Source: Betaproteobacteria bacterium HGW-Betaproteobacteria-9 (lineage in GTDB: Bacteria; Pseudomonadota; Gammaproteobacteria; Burkholderiales; Burkholderiaceae_C). From it: a stretch of 64,000 nucleotides of DNA. Position numbers and translations under genes: made by a program. The first letter of the stretch is position 1. Each line of letters opens with the position of its first letter. Positions 1 to 9,165 of the stretch are shown in pieces. The stretch spans positions 62,001-126,000 of the forward strand of contig PHCC01000016.1 of assembly GCA_002842215.1 (NCBI GenBank). The letters are read 5' to 3'. The notes under the pieces are model-generated. The model had not been told where the DNA came from, did not search any database, and was given only the letters and a program-made list of their open reading frames with translations.

Positions 1-61
1 GGAGTACCTTCGCCCTGCGGGCTGCGGTGCGAGCTTGCTTGGGAGCGGCCCGGCGCGGCGC
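1..61. repeat. Dispersed GC-rich intergenic repeat, partial copy
   Basis: Read on the minus strand, this 61-base stretch begins exactly at the antitoxin stop codon. It closely matches the segment at 27019-27080, with shared blocks such as GCGCCGGGCCGC and AGCTCGCACCGCA. It also shares its core with the segment inside xdhA at 47951-48046. The copy runs off the window edge. It is a member of a repeat family found just downstream of several genes in this window. Its function is unknown. Confidence 0.55.
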
Positions 62-391
62 TCATTCATCGTCGGCCGAGAGCGGCGCGTCCAGATCCAC
101 CACCATGCCTTGGGTGAGCGCTTGCACACGCTGGAGCAGTCTGGCGTCGAGCGCTTGCAGGTGCTCGGGGTGCTGGGCGATGTCTTGTGCGAGGAAGTGC
201 AGGAACGGCTCAAGTGCGGGGTCGCCTTCGGCCTCGGGCTGGGCGCGGCTGAGAACGACTTCGCCGTCACTGCGGATGACGTAGCTGATCTTGTCGCGCT
301 TGGTCAAGCCCAGCGCCTTGCGCACGGGCTCGGGCACGGTGGTCTGGTAGCGGTCGGTGAGGGTGGATTCGGCGGCGATCAGGGCGGGCAT
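62..391 (-). CDS. PrlF-family (AbrB-fold) antitoxin
   Basis: A 109-residue protein with an N-terminal swapped-hairpin AbrB-type DNA-binding domain (residues about 5-50, motif TDRYQTTVPEPVRKALGL). The acidic C-terminal half (FLHFLAQDIAQHP, ending SADDE) matches PrlF/SohA, the antitoxin of the YhaV ribonuclease. Such proteins neutralise the toxin and autoregulate their promoter. The toxin gene normally follows directly, but here the stop codon runs into a dispersed repeat and no YhaV start is visible in the 61 bases left. The antitoxin may be solitary, or the toxin may lie beyond the window edge. The family call is confident; the partner is unknown. Confidence 0.8.
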   Translation of the reverse strand: MPALIAAESTLTDRYQTTVPEPVRKALGLTKRDKISYVIRSDGEVVLSRAQPEAEGDPALEPFLHFLAQDIAQHPEHLQALDARLLQRVQALTQGMVVDLDAPLSADDE

Positions 392-421
392 GGGGAGCTC
401 CCGGGTCAGTGGATTTGGTGG

Positions 422-452
422 TTACACGATGGTAATGCAGTCGCATTGTCAA
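422..452 (-). promoter_or_regulatory. Candidate promoter and operator of the antitoxin gene
   Basis: On the minus strand a consensus -35 hexamer TTGACA lies at 452-447. A TTAC-N6-GTAA inverted repeat (422-435) sits where the -10 region would be. That placement fits autoregulation by an AbrB-type antitoxin. The -10 hexamer itself is weak. Inference from sequence only. Confidence 0.35.
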
Positions 453-481
453 GGCAAGGCGCGTGCATTTCAACGACCGCC

Positions 482-1369
482 TCACTTCACATACCGCCGC
501 AAGCCCTTCACCAGCGCATCAAACGCCGCCTTGCAGCGAGGGCTGTTGCGCAGGCCTTCGTGCATGGCCACCCAGGCGGTCAGCTTCATGGACAGCCGCG
601 TGGGCAGCACGCGCACCAGATTCGGGTCGCGGCGGGCCAGCGCGGTCTGGCACACGCCGATGCCGGCGCCGGCGCGCAGCAGGGCCAGCTGGGCCAGGTC
701 GCTGTCGCAGCGCCAGTGGAAGTTGTCGCGTTGCCAGATCGGCAGCTTGGTGGCGGCGCTGCGCAGGAACGGGGTTTCGCGGTCGAAGCCGATGAGCACG
801 TGACGGGCCAGATCGGCCACCGAAGCGGGCTGGCCGTGGCGTTCGAGGTAGCTGCGGTGGGCGTGCAGGCCCAGTTCCACGTCGCCCACGCGGGTGGCGA
901 GCAGCACGTCTTGCTGGGGCGGGGTCATGCGCACGGCGATGTCCACCTCGCGGCGCACCAGGTCTTGCAGGGCGTTGCTGGTCACCAGCTCGACGCGCAG
1001 TTCCGGGTGCTGCGCCTGCAGCGCGGCCAGCAGGGGCGGCAACACCTCCACGCCCATCACTTCGCTGGCGGAGATGCGCACCGTGCCGCGCACGCCCTCG
1101 CCCAGGCTGCGCGCGCTGCGCTCCAGCGAGGCCGCCATGTTGTGCATGGCCTCGGCGCCGTCGCGCAGCGTGAGTGCGGCTTCGGTGGGCAGCAGGCCGG
1201 CCTGCGAGCGCGTGAACAGGGTGGTGCCCAGCGCGGCTTCGAGCAGCGCCACATGGCGGCCCACCGTGGGTTGCGTGAGGCCCAGCGCCCGCGCTGCGCC
1301 GGAGAGCGAGCCCTCTTCGAGCACCGCCAGCAACGAGCGGTACAGCTCCCATCCAATGGTTTTGTCCAT
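482..1369 (-). CDS. LysR-family transcriptional regulator
   Basis: A 295-residue LysR-type regulator. The helix-turn-helix is at residues about 8-60 (GSLSGAARALGLTQPTVGRH), followed by a periplasmic-binding-like effector domain. An upstream in-frame extension to 1444 exists, but the ATG at 1369 places the HTH at the usual distance from the N-terminus. It is divergent from the epimerase-like gene at 1476, with about 106 bases between them. That is the classical LysR/target arrangement, so the epimerase gene is the likely target. The effector is not predictable from sequence. Confidence 0.9.
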   Translation of the reverse strand: MDKTIGWELYRSLLAVLEEGSLSGAARALGLTQPTVGRHVALLEAALGTTLFTRSQAGLLPTEAALTLRDGAEAMHNMAASLERSARSLGEGVRGTVRISASEVMGVEVLPPLLAALQAQHPELRVELVTSNALQDLVRREVDIAVRMTPPQQDVLLATRVGDVELGLHAHRSYLERHGQPASVADLARHVLIGFDRETPFLRSAATKLPIWQRDNFHWRCDSDLAQLALLRAGAGIGVCQTALARRDPNLVRVLPTRLSMKLTAWVAMHEGLRNSPRCKAAFDALVKGLRRYVK

Positions 1370-1396
1370 AAAAAAACGTATAGCGGCTGTTAAGGC

Positions 1397-1418
1397 TTGG
1401 GCAATTTCTTTTTGCCAA
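1397..1418. promoter_or_regulatory. Possible LysR operator dyad
   Basis: In the divergent intergenic region, TTGGGCAA (1397-1404) and TTGCCAA (1412-1418) form an imperfect dyad with a short T-rich centre. Its size and place suit a LysR-type binding site controlling both genes. No experimental support; short dyads can arise by chance. Confidence 0.3.
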
Positions 1419-1475
1419 CGAAACGCCGACCATAACCCCATCACAACCTCATCACCACTTATTCAGGAGTTTTTC

Positions 1476-2486
1476 ATGTCGGATTCATCAACAGTCTTGG
1501 TGCTCGGTGCCAGCGGCGGCATCGGTGGGGAAATGGCCCGCCTGCTGCTGGCGCGGGGCTGGCAGGTTCGCGCCATGAAGCGCGGGCTGGGGGTGGCGCG
1601 CCGCGAGCAGGGCGGCATCGAATGGGTGGAGGGCGACGCGCTGCGGGCGGCCGACGTGATGGCCGCCGCGCAGGGCTGTTCGGTCATCGTGCACGCGGTC
1701 AACCCGCCCGGCTACCGCCGCTGGGCCGAGTGGGTGCTGCCCATGATCGACAACACCATTGCGGCCGCACAGGCCCAGGGCGCCACGGTGGTGCTGCCGG
1801 GCACGGTCTACAACTACGGGCCCGATGCGTTCCCGCTGATTGCCGAAGACGCGCCGCAGAACGCCCACACCCCCAAGGGCCGCATTCGCGTGGAACTGGA
1901 GCAGCGCCTGGCCAGCGCCGCACAGGCGGGCCGCATGAAAGCCCTCGTGGTGCGCGCGGGCGATTTCTTCGGCCCCCACGCGGGCAACAACTGGTTCAGC
2001 CAGGGCATGGTCAAGCCCGGGCGCGCGGTGCGCAGCGTGAACACGCCGGCCGCTGCCGGCGTGGGCCACCAGTTTGCCTACCTGCCCGACGTGGCCCGCA
2101 CCATGGTCGAGCTGCTGGACCGCCGAGACACCCTGCCAGCCTTCGCCTCCTTCCACATGGCCGGCCACTGGGACGCCACCGGCACCGCTCTGGCCGAGGC
2201 CGTGCAGCGCGCCGTGGTGCGCCGGGGCGGCGCGGCGCCGGCCATGCGGCCGTTTCCCTGGTGGCTGGTGCGACTGGCCTCGCCCTTCGTGACCACCTTC
2301 CGCGAATTGCTGGGCATGCGTTACCTGTGGCAGCAGTCGGTGCGACTGGACAACCGCCGGCTGGTGCAGCAGCTGGGCCACGAACCGCACACCCCGCTGG
2401 ACGAAGCGGTGGAGGCCACGCTGGTGGGCCTGGGCTGCCTGCCGCCGGATGGCGTGCCCATGCCGGTGCAAGGGGCACACGCCTGA
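1476..2486 (+). CDS. NAD(P)-dependent epimerase/dehydratase-like protein (atypical SDR)
   Basis: A 336-residue Rossmann-fold protein of the extended/atypical SDR class. The nucleotide-binding glycine motif is at the N-terminus (VLVLGASGGIGGEMAR, residues about 7-22). A later TVYNYGP segment supplies the Tyr region, although the usual YxxxK spacing is not clear. The start ATG is preceded by CAGGAG at a good distance. The substrate cannot be assigned; homologues are annotated as NAD-dependent epimerases or nucleotide-sugar/quinone-type reductases. It is transcribed away from the LysR gene at 1369 and is its probable target. Confidence 0.8.
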   Translation: MSDSSTVLVLGASGGIGGEMARLLLARGWQVRAMKRGLGVARREQGGIEWVEGDALRAADVMAAAQGCSVIVHAVNPPGYRRWAEWVLPMIDNTIAAAQAQGATVVLPGTVYNYGPDAFPLIAEDAPQNAHTPKGRIRVELEQRLASAAQAGRMKALVVRAGDFFGPHAGNNWFSQGMVKPGRAVRSVNTPAAAGVGHQFAYLPDVARTMVELLDRRDTLPAFASFHMAGHWDATGTALAEAVQRAVVRRGGAAPAMRPFPWWLVRLASPFVTTFRELLGMRYLWQQSVRLDNRRLVQQLGHEPHTPLDEAVEATLVGLGCLPPDGVPMPVQGAHA

Positions 2487-2521
2487 AGGGAGCGGGCGCG
2501 CTCACCGCGTACCATCTCCCC

Positions 2522-3001
2522 ATGACCCAAGACACCCAAGACCCGATCCACGAAGACCGCGTGTGGAGCGATGAGCACTGGACCGCGCGCGTGATCAAGA
2601 ACGAAGACGACGATGGCTGGGCAGTGGCCATGTTCCTGAACGGCCAGGCCGAGCCGGCGCTGGTCGGCCCCTGGACCATGGGGCGCAACAAAAAGGACCC
2701 CAAGCCGCTGGACACCAGTGCGTTCAACACGCTGGTGAAGACGGCCAAGGAGGTGATCCGTCGCTCCGAGCAGCAGCGCCACGCCGAGCTGAACAAGAAC
2801 GTGAGCATCACGGTGGGCGGCCAGCGCATCCGCGTGGAGCTGGCCATCGTGCCCGACGAAGAGGGCGCTACCGCCACGCTGCGGGCGCTGAATGAATTCG
2901 ACGAAGAGCTGGCCTTGGTGTCCTCGCCGCCGAGCTTCAGGCTGAACGTGGCCAGCGCTGAGGCCTGGGTGGTCTCGGGTTTCGAAAGGCCGCGCTCATG
3001 A
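2522..3001 (+). CDS. Conserved hypothetical protein
   Basis: A 159-residue acidic, soluble protein with no signal peptide or membrane segment. I do not recognise a named domain. It opens with a charged stretch (WSDEHWTARVIKNEDDDGWAVAM), then a Lys/Asp-rich middle and a beta-rich C-terminal half. Its stop overlaps the start of the OB-fold gene at 2998 by four bases (ATGA), so the two are translationally coupled and may work together. The coding assignment is supported by this coupling and by sustained codon bias; the function is unknown. Confidence 0.7.
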   Translation: MTQDTQDPIHEDRVWSDEHWTARVIKNEDDDGWAVAMFLNGQAEPALVGPWTMGRNKKDPKPLDTSAFNTLVKTAKEVIRRSEQQRHAELNKNVSITVGGQRIRVELAIVPDEEGATATLRALNEFDEELALVSSPPSFRLNVASAEAWVVSGFERPRS

Positions 3002-3342
3002 TCGATGGACTCATTGCCGGCCGCCTGATGGGCGACGCCTCCCGCCGCGTGGACAAGGCGGGCCGCACCTACATCGTGGCGCGCGTGCTGGCGCGCAACA
3101 AGATGGACGAGGAGTTCATCGTCAACGTGATCGCGTTCGACGAAGCGCCCTGCGCCGCGCTGCTGGCGCTGGCCGATGGCGAGGCGCTCACGCTCTCCGG
3201 CGCGCTCACGCCCAAGGTGTGGACCGACAAACAGGGCATCGCCCGCCCGAGCCTGGACCTGATCGCCGCGCAGGTGATGACGGCCTACCACGTGAGCCGC
3301 AAGCAGGCGGCGCTGGGCGGCGGTGAGGGCGAGGCGGGCTGA
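2998..3342 (+). CDS. Small single-stranded DNA-binding-like OB-fold protein
   Basis: A 114-residue protein resembling the OB-fold half of SSB. It has an N-terminal strand with an AGRLMGDASRR turn, YIVARVLARNK, a central hydrophobic FIVNVIAFDE strand, LTLSGALTPKVW, and a final DLIAAQVMTAY strand. It lacks the long acidic C-terminal tail of canonical SSB, ending in a short glycine-rich stretch instead. It is therefore more likely an accessory SSB-like protein than the housekeeping one. It is coupled to the upstream hypothetical gene by an ATGA overlap. Binding to ssDNA is an inference from the fold. Confidence 0.65.
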   Translation: MIDGLIAGRLMGDASRRVDKAGRTYIVARVLARNKMDEEFIVNVIAFDEAPCAALLALADGEALTLSGALTPKVWTDKQGIARPSLDLIAAQVMTAYHVSRKQAALGGGEGEAG

Positions 3343-3455
3343 GCGCCAGTTCTCAGCGTCGTGATGGCTGGGCGTTCAGATAGACGACCATGCCTTGTCA
3401 GAAAGGGTTGAGCCAGCGCAAGCAACGCTCCCACGGCATCGGCGAAACTTTGCCC

Positions 3456-4526
3456 ATGGAACTCGGTGAATTGGGCATGAATGCCTGGCTTGATGCCAGT
3501 GTCAGCGAGCTGGCGGCGCAAGACCTGTCGGCCGCCCGGGTGACGGCGGTGGACCGGGGCCGCTACCTGGTGCGCAACGGGGCGGGCGAGGTGCCCGCCG
3601 AGCTCACGGGCAAGCTGCTGCACCTGGCCGAAAGCTCGGCCGATCTGCCCTGCGTGGGCGACTGGGTGGGTGTGCGCTACCGCGACGGTGGCACCCAGGC
3701 GAGCATCCACACGGTGATGCCGCGGCGCTCGTTCCTGCGGCGCAAGGCCGCAGGCCGGGACGTTGAATTCCAGATGATCGCCGCCAACATCGACGCGGCG
3801 TTCATCGTGATGTCGTGCCACTTCGATTTCAACCTGCCCCGGCTGGAGCGTTACCTGGTGATGGCGCGCGACGGGCACATCGAGCCCGTGGTGCTGCTGA
3901 CCAAGACGGACCTGATCGGCCCGGAGGCGCTGGAGCAGCTGATGGGGCAGGTACGCCGCGTGGGCGTGGATGCAAAGATCGTCTGCGTCAGCAACGTGAC
4001 CGGGGCGGGCGTGGAGCAGGTGCGTGAACTCATGATCCCCGGCAAGACCTACTGCCTGCTGGGTTCATCGGGCGTGGGCAAGACGACGCTGATCAACCGC
4101 CTGCTGGGCGACGGCGACCTGGCCACCCGCGGGGTCAGCCACACCGGCGAGGGCCGCCACACCACCACGCGGCGGCACCTGATCGTGCTGGCACATGGCG
4201 CGCTGTTGATCGACATGCCGGGCATGCGCGAGCTCGGCCTGCTGGGGGCGGGCGAAGGGATCGAAGACAGCTTTGCCGACATCGCCGCGCTGGCGGGCCA
4301 GTGCCGCTTTCCCGATTGCACGCATGGCAGCGAACCGGGTTGTGCGGTGCGTGCCGCGATGGAACGGAACGAGCTCAGCGAAGCGCACCTGCGCAACTAC
4401 CTGAAGCTGCGCAAGGAGTCCGAGTTTCACGAGCTGTCGCTCACCGAGCGGCGCAACAAGGACCGCGCGTTCGGCCGCTTCATGCACAGCTACAAGAAGC
4501 AGAAGGGCGGGCGGGACCGGGAATAG
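3456..4526 (+). CDS. rsgA: Ribosome small-subunit-dependent GTPase RsgA
   Basis: A 356-residue circularly permuted GTPase that acts in late 30S subunit maturation. Order of domains: an N-terminal OB fold (residues about 30-100), the G4 motif TKTD, the G1 Walker A GSSGVGKTT near residues 203-211, the G3 motif DMPG, and a C-terminal zinc finger (CRFPDC, H, C within CRFPDCTHGSEPGC). A basic C-terminal tail follows. The start at 3456 was chosen over the upstream in-frame start at 3390 because it matches the family N-terminus; 3477 is also possible. The length fits the longer RsgA subfamily. It converges with the ABC exporter genes. Confidence 0.95.
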   Translation: MELGELGMNAWLDASVSELAAQDLSAARVTAVDRGRYLVRNGAGEVPAELTGKLLHLAESSADLPCVGDWVGVRYRDGGTQASIHTVMPRRSFLRRKAAGRDVEFQMIAANIDAAFIVMSCHFDFNLPRLERYLVMARDGHIEPVVLLTKTDLIGPEALEQLMGQVRRVGVDAKIVCVSNVTGAGVEQVRELMIPGKTYCLLGSSGVGKTTLINRLLGDGDLATRGVSHTGEGRHTTTRRHLIVLAHGALLIDMPGMRELGLLGAGEGIEDSFADIAALAGQCRFPDCTHGSEPGCAVRAAMERNELSEAHLRNYLKLRKESEFHELSLTERRNKDRAFGRFMHSYKKQKGGRDRE

Positions 4527-4601
4527 AGGGTTCCCGCTGTCGGGCGAGCGGATGCGGGCCACGCGCTCGGCCACGTAGGGCAGGAACCCGCCCGCGCGCC
4601 C

Positions 4602-5372
4602 TCAGCGCCGGATGCGGTGCCCGGTCTTGAACACCCACCACACCACGGTCAGGCAGGCCAGCATGAAGGCCAGTGTCATGCCAGTGCTCACTGCGATGTG
4701 CACGTCGGCCGCGCCGTAGAAGGCCCAGCGCAGGCCGCTGATGAGGTAGACCACCGGGTTGAACAGCGACACGGTCTGCCACAGCGGCGGCAGCATGTTG
4801 ATGCTGTAGAACGCGCCGCCCAGGAAGGTGAGCGGCGTGATGACGAGCAGCGGGATCACCTGCAGTTTCTGGAAACTGTCGGCCCACAGGCCGATGATGA
4901 AACCGAACAGGCAGAAGGTGATGGCGGTGAGCAGCAGGAAGCCGACCATCCACACCGGGTGCGCGATCTCATACGGCACGAACGCGCGCGCCGTCAGCAG
5001 GATCAGCACGCCGAGCATCAGGCTTTTGCTGGCTGCCGCGCCCACGTAACCCAGCAGCACCTCGACCCAGTTCACCGGCGCGCTCAGCAGCTCGTAGATG
5101 GTGCCCGACCACTTGGGCATGTAGATGCCGAAGGCGGCGTTGGAAATGCTTTCACTCAGCAGCGAGAGCATGAGCAGGCCGGGGATGATGTAAGCGCCGT
5201 AGCTCACGCCACCGATGTCGCCCATGCGCGAGCCGATGGCCGAGCCAAAGACGATGAAGTAGAGCGAGGTGGAGAGCACCGGCGCGATGATGCTCTGCGC
5301 CCAGGTGCGGAAGGCGCGGTTCATCTCGAACATGTAGATGGCGCGCACGGCGTGCAGGTTCAAACCCATCAT
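4602..5372 (-). CDS. yadH: ABC-2 type exporter permease, YadH-like
   Basis: A 256-residue inner-membrane protein with about six transmembrane segments and the ABC-2 membrane fold. It begins [23 protein letters not shown] and keeps the family stretch [16 protein letters not shown] between later helices. Its first codon lies two bases after the stop of the ATPase gene at 5375, so the two form one unit. Together they resemble E. coli YadGH, whose substrate is unsettled. The open frame upstream of the chosen start is only antisense/shadow coding over the ATPase gene. Confidence 0.9.
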   Translation of the reverse strand: MMGLNLHAVRAIYMFEMNRAFRTWAQSIIAPVLSTSLYFIVFGSAIGSRMGDIGGVSYGAYIIPGLLMLSLLSESISNAAFGIYMPKWSGTIYELLSAPVNWVEVLLGYVGAAASKSLMLGVLILLTARAFVPYEIAHPVWMVGFLLLTAITFCLFGFIIGLWADSFQKLQVIPLLVITPLTFLGGAFYSINMLPPLWQTVSLFNPVVYLISGLRWAFYGAADVHIAVSTGMTLAFMLACLTVVWWVFKTGHRIRR

Positions 5373-5374
5373 CT

Positions 5375-6358
<984 letters not shown>

Positions 6359-6476
6359 GGGTTTCTGGCGAGCGGATGTTGGAAGGCAGAGCCTGGCCCG
6401 CGATTGTGTGCCAGTGCGGGCCAGGGTGTGTGTCGTGCGGGCTATGGGCTGGCGATGGACGGGCTTTGTTTGGTGG

Positions 6477-6492
6477 CTGTGATTATGTACAG
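6477..6492 (+). promoter_or_regulatory. LexA (SOS) box
   Basis: The 16-base palindrome CTGTGATTATGTACAG matches the gammaproteobacterial LexA consensus CTGT-N8-ACAG, and its flanks (GG before, TA after) also fit. It lies 11 bases upstream of the radical SAM start at 6503, so bound LexA would block its transcription. The homologue in Pseudomonas (PA0069 family) is a known member of the LexA regulon, which supports the assignment. Confidence 0.8.
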
Positions 6493-6502
6493 TATCACGA
6501 TC

Positions 6503-7597
6503 ATGAGCACATTCCACCTGCCCCTGCACGCCATCAAGGGCCGCGGCGTGGCCCACCGCCAGCCGCACCGCTTCGAGCGCGACCAGCGCGCCGCGTTCGA
6601 CGACGGCTGGGGCACGCTGGCCGAAGCCACGGCCGCGGGCGAAGAAGCGGCTGCACCGGCCACGCAGGTCACGTTCGAAGACGCGCGCAGCGCCATCACC
6701 CGCAACGACTCGCCCGACATCGGTTTCACGCTCGGGCTCAACCCCTACCGCGGCTGCGAACACGGTTGCATCTACTGCTACGCCCGGCCGACACACAGCT
6801 ACCTGAACCTCTCGCCGGGGCTGGATTTTGAAACCAGGATCATCGCCAAGCGCAACATCGCCGCCGTGTTGCGCAGCGAGCTGCTGCGACCGGCCTACGC
6901 GCCCGACCTGCTGGCCATCGGCACCGTGACCGACGCCTACCAGCCGGTGGAGCGTGAACTGCGGCTGACGCGCCAGGTGCTGGAGCTGCTGCACACCGCG
7001 CACCACCCGCTGGCGATGGTGACCAAGGGCAGCGGCGTGGAGCGCGACATCGACCTGCTCGCGCCCATGGGCGCGCAGCGGCTGGCGGCGGTGTACGTGA
7101 CCATCACCACGCTGGACGCGCAGCTCGCGCGCATCCTGGAGCCGCGCGCCGCCGCGCCGCACCGGCGGCTGCGCACCATCCGCACGCTGGCCGAGGCGGG
7201 TGTGCCCACGGGGGTGAGCGTGTCGCCGCAGATTCCGTTCATCAACGACGACATGGAGCGTGTGCTGGAGGCCGCCTACGAGGCCGGTGCCCGGCGCGCG
7301 TTCTACCAGGTGCTGCGTCTGCCCTGGGAGCTGAGCGACATGTTCCGTCTGTGGCTGGAGCAACACTACCCGGACCGTGCCGCCCGCGTGATGGCGCGCA
7401 TCCAGGACATGCGCGGCGGCAAGGACTACGACGCCGACTTCGCCACCCGCATGAAGGGCCAGGGTATCTGGGCCGACCTGCTGCGCCAGCGCTTCGTGAA
7501 GACCTGCGACCGGCTCGGCTTCAACCGCGGGCGCGAACCGCTGGACGCGAGCCAGTTCAGACCCGCTGCGCTGCGCGGGCAGGGTGATCTGTTCTGA
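6503..7597 (+). CDS. PA0069-family radical SAM protein, SplB-like
   Basis: A 364-residue radical SAM enzyme. The [4Fe-4S] cluster motif Cx3CxxC is present in [14 protein letters not shown] near residue 90. Downstream are SAM-barrel features such as [11 protein letters not shown] and [13 protein letters not shown]. The family is related to spore photoproduct lyase (SplB), but the reaction in non-spore-formers is unknown. A LexA box directly upstream indicates SOS induction, so a role in the response to DNA damage is a reasonable inference. ATG 6503 is preferred over the ATG at 6485, which lies inside the LexA box. Confidence 0.9.
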   Translation: MSTFHLPLHAIKGRGVAHRQPHRFERDQRAAFDDGWGTLAEATAAGEEAAAPATQVTFEDARSAITRNDSPDIGFTLGLNPYRGCEHGCIYCYARPTHSYLNLSPGLDFETRIIAKRNIAAVLRSELLRPAYAPDLLAIGTVTDAYQPVERELRLTRQVLELLHTAHHPLAMVTKGSGVERDIDLLAPMGAQRLAAVYVTITTLDAQLARILEPRAAAPHRRLRTIRTLAEAGVPTGVSVSPQIPFINDDMERVLEAAYEAGARRAFYQVLRLPWELSDMFRLWLEQHYPDRAARVMARIQDMRGGKDYDADFATRMKGQGIWADLLRQRFVKTCDRLGFNRGREPLDASQFRPAALRGQGDLF

Positions 7598-7654
7598 ACC
7601 GTTTCCGTGTGATGGGGGCGTGCAACCCCCCCGGCGCATGAAACGGTGCAACCA

Positions 7655-7735
7655 AGGGCGCCGCCGGGCCGGCTTCGCCGGGCCGCCAGTGCCGCCCCCT
7701 TGTGGGGGGTCGCGCGCAGCGCGGCGGGGGTGCTT
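7655..7735. repeat. Dispersed GC-rich intergenic repeat
   Basis: Lies between the convergent radical SAM gene and the receiver gene. It contains the arms of a CCCCC...GGGGG palindrome (GCCGCCCCCTTGTGGGGGG) and the shared block GCGCGCAGCGCGGCGGGGGTG. Related copies occur at 17868, 54876, 56126 and 60010. It could help end both converging transcripts, but no U-tract is present. Confidence 0.6.
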
Positions 7736-7737
7736 CG

Positions 7738-8280
7738 CTACCGCATGATCACGCAGCCCTCGGCATCCCACTCCACCTCGGTGATGCCGGGCTCCATGGC
7801 TTCGAGCCTGCGCCGTTCGGCCTCTTCGGGGTTGGCCCGCTCCTGGCTGGCCAGCCACTGGGTGGCCTGATCCTGCCGTGCACGCTGCTCGACGCTGAAG
7901 GCGATAGCCGAGGTGATGTGGCGCACCAGCTCATCGGTCTCCCAGGGTTTGGTGAGGTAGCGGTACAGGCCGAACTGGTTCACGGCTTCCTGCGCCGTCG
8001 TGAAATCGGCCGTCCCGGTCAGGATCATGCGCACGCACCCGGGCTGGATGTCCGCCGCCAGGGCCAGGAGTTCCATGCCGCCCATGTTGGGCATGCGCAG
8101 ATCGCTGACGATGACGTCAAAGCGTTGTGCCATCAGTTCCGCGAGCGCCTCCGAGGCACTGTTGCAGGTCACGATCTTCACCCCGTTGCCCAGGGGTGTG
8201 CGCAGTGTGCGAAACAAGGCGCGGACGATGGCGGCTTCGTCGTCGACGAGAAGAAGGCTGCCTTGAAGTGCTGGGTTCAT
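7738..8280 (-). CDS. Response regulator (receiver domain) with C-terminal extension
   Basis: A 180-residue protein with a receiver domain over residues 8-135. The acidic pocket is VDDE, the phosphoacceptor is Asp60 (VIVSDLRMP), and the conserved Thr/Ser and Lys are in ILTGT and LTKPW. A charged, probably helical tail follows, with no DNA-binding domain. It is the last gene of a five-gene minus-strand signalling operon, 21 bases after the HDOD gene. It probably receives phosphate from the kinase at 10018-12174. Its output partner is unknown; the HDOD protein is a candidate. Confidence 0.88.
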   Translation of the reverse strand: MNPALQGSLLLVDDEAAIVRALFRTLRTPLGNGVKIVTCNSASEALAELMAQRFDVIVSDLRMPNMGGMELLALAADIQPGCVRMILTGTADFTTAQEAVNQFGLYRYLTKPWETDELVRHITSAIAFSVEQRARQDQATQWLASQERANPEEAERRRLEAMEPGITEVEWDAEGCVIMR

Positions 8281-8301
8281 GGGAGGCTCCAGTCGGGTGT
8301 T

Positions 8302-9165
8302 TCAGGCACAGGACATGATGTCCAGCTCGCCGCTGACACGTTCGGTCAGATCGCGCAGGTGTTGCTCGCAGATGCCCAGGTCGGACCACAGCGGGTCGGT
8401 CAAAAAGGGCTCGCGGGTGTCGGGCGATGCCACCAGGCCGTGCGCCATGTGGTTGGCCAGGCGCACCAGATGGCACGCGGTCAGTCGTTCCAGCGGCTGA
8501 ACGACCAGGGGGCGGTGGTGACCGGCAATCGCATCCGGGATGCTGGCTGGGAAATTCCATTGCCTGGCCACCGCCGCGCCGACCTCGGCGTGGGACACGC
8601 CAAACACCCGCCGTTCCGCTTCGTGCATGGGCCGCTCTTCCGAGTGGCTCAGTTGCAGCGCCTGCGCCTCCAGCGCCGGGCTGGTCATGGCCAGAACCAG
8701 TTTGCCCACGTCGTGCAGCAAGCCCAGCAGAAAGGCTTCGCCGGTGTCCAGCGCAGCGATTCTGGCCAGTTCACGCGCTGAAAGGGCGGTGCACAGGCTG
8801 TGGCGCCAGTAGCTGTCAAAGCAGAAGCCCTCGCAGTGCAACGATCCCAGCGTGGCCCGCAGGGAAATGGCCGCCAGCGTGCTCGCGACGGTGCGCAGTC
8901 CCAGCATCTGGACGGCATCGCCGATGCGCGAGACCTGGCCCGGCGCCCCGTAGAACGCGGAGTTGGCCAGGCGCAGCACCCGAACGGTCAGGGCCTGGTC
9001 GCGCTCGATCGCCTCGATGCAGGTCGATGCGGGCACCTGGTCCTGGCTCAGCACCTCGACCGCTGCGATGAAGGCGCTCGGCAGCGAGGGCAGTTCCCGG
9101 ATGCACCGTGCCCATTCGGCGGGATTCAGGGGCTCGCCAGTCGCCGCGGTTTCAAGCACGTTCAT
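8302..9165 (-). CDS. HDOD-domain signalling protein
   Basis: A 287-residue protein whose bulk (residues about 18-220) is an HDOD domain, a catalytically relaxed relative of HD phosphohydrolases. Seen are ELPSLPSAF at the start, VLRLANSAFYG, HSLCTALSAREL, LLGLLHDVGKLVL and a later GHHRP. The start overlaps the stop of the upstream receiver-PAS gene by four bases (ATGA). HDOD proteins commonly act as scaffolds in motility, surface or c-di-GMP signalling. The operon context with an HD-GYP protein fits that. Confidence 0.88.
   Translation of the reverse strand: MNVLETAATGEPLNPAEWARCIRELPSLPSAFIAAVEVLSQDQVPASTCIEAIERDQALTVRVLRLANSAFYGAPGQVSRIGDAVQMLGLRTVASTLAAISLRATLGSLHCEGFCFDSYWRHSLCTALSARELARIAALDTGEAFLLGLLHDVGKLVLAMTSPALEAQALQLSHSEERPMHEAERRVFGVSHAEVGAAVARQWNFPASIPDAIAGHHRPLVVQPLERLTACHLVRLANHMAHGLVASPDTREPFLTDPLWSDLGICEQHLRDLTERVSGELDIMSCA

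Noticed and set aside
35-1393. A 452-residue plus-strand open frame opposite the antitoxin and LysR genes
   Set aside because: It is rich in Gln, Ala, His and Arg, has no domain, and mirrors real minus-strand genes. Long antisense frames are common in GC-rich DNA.
4527-4601. GGGTTCC/GGAACCC inverted repeat between rsgA and the YadH gene as a terminator
   Set aside because: The arms are about 50 bases apart and no T-run follows, so it is not a convincing terminator.
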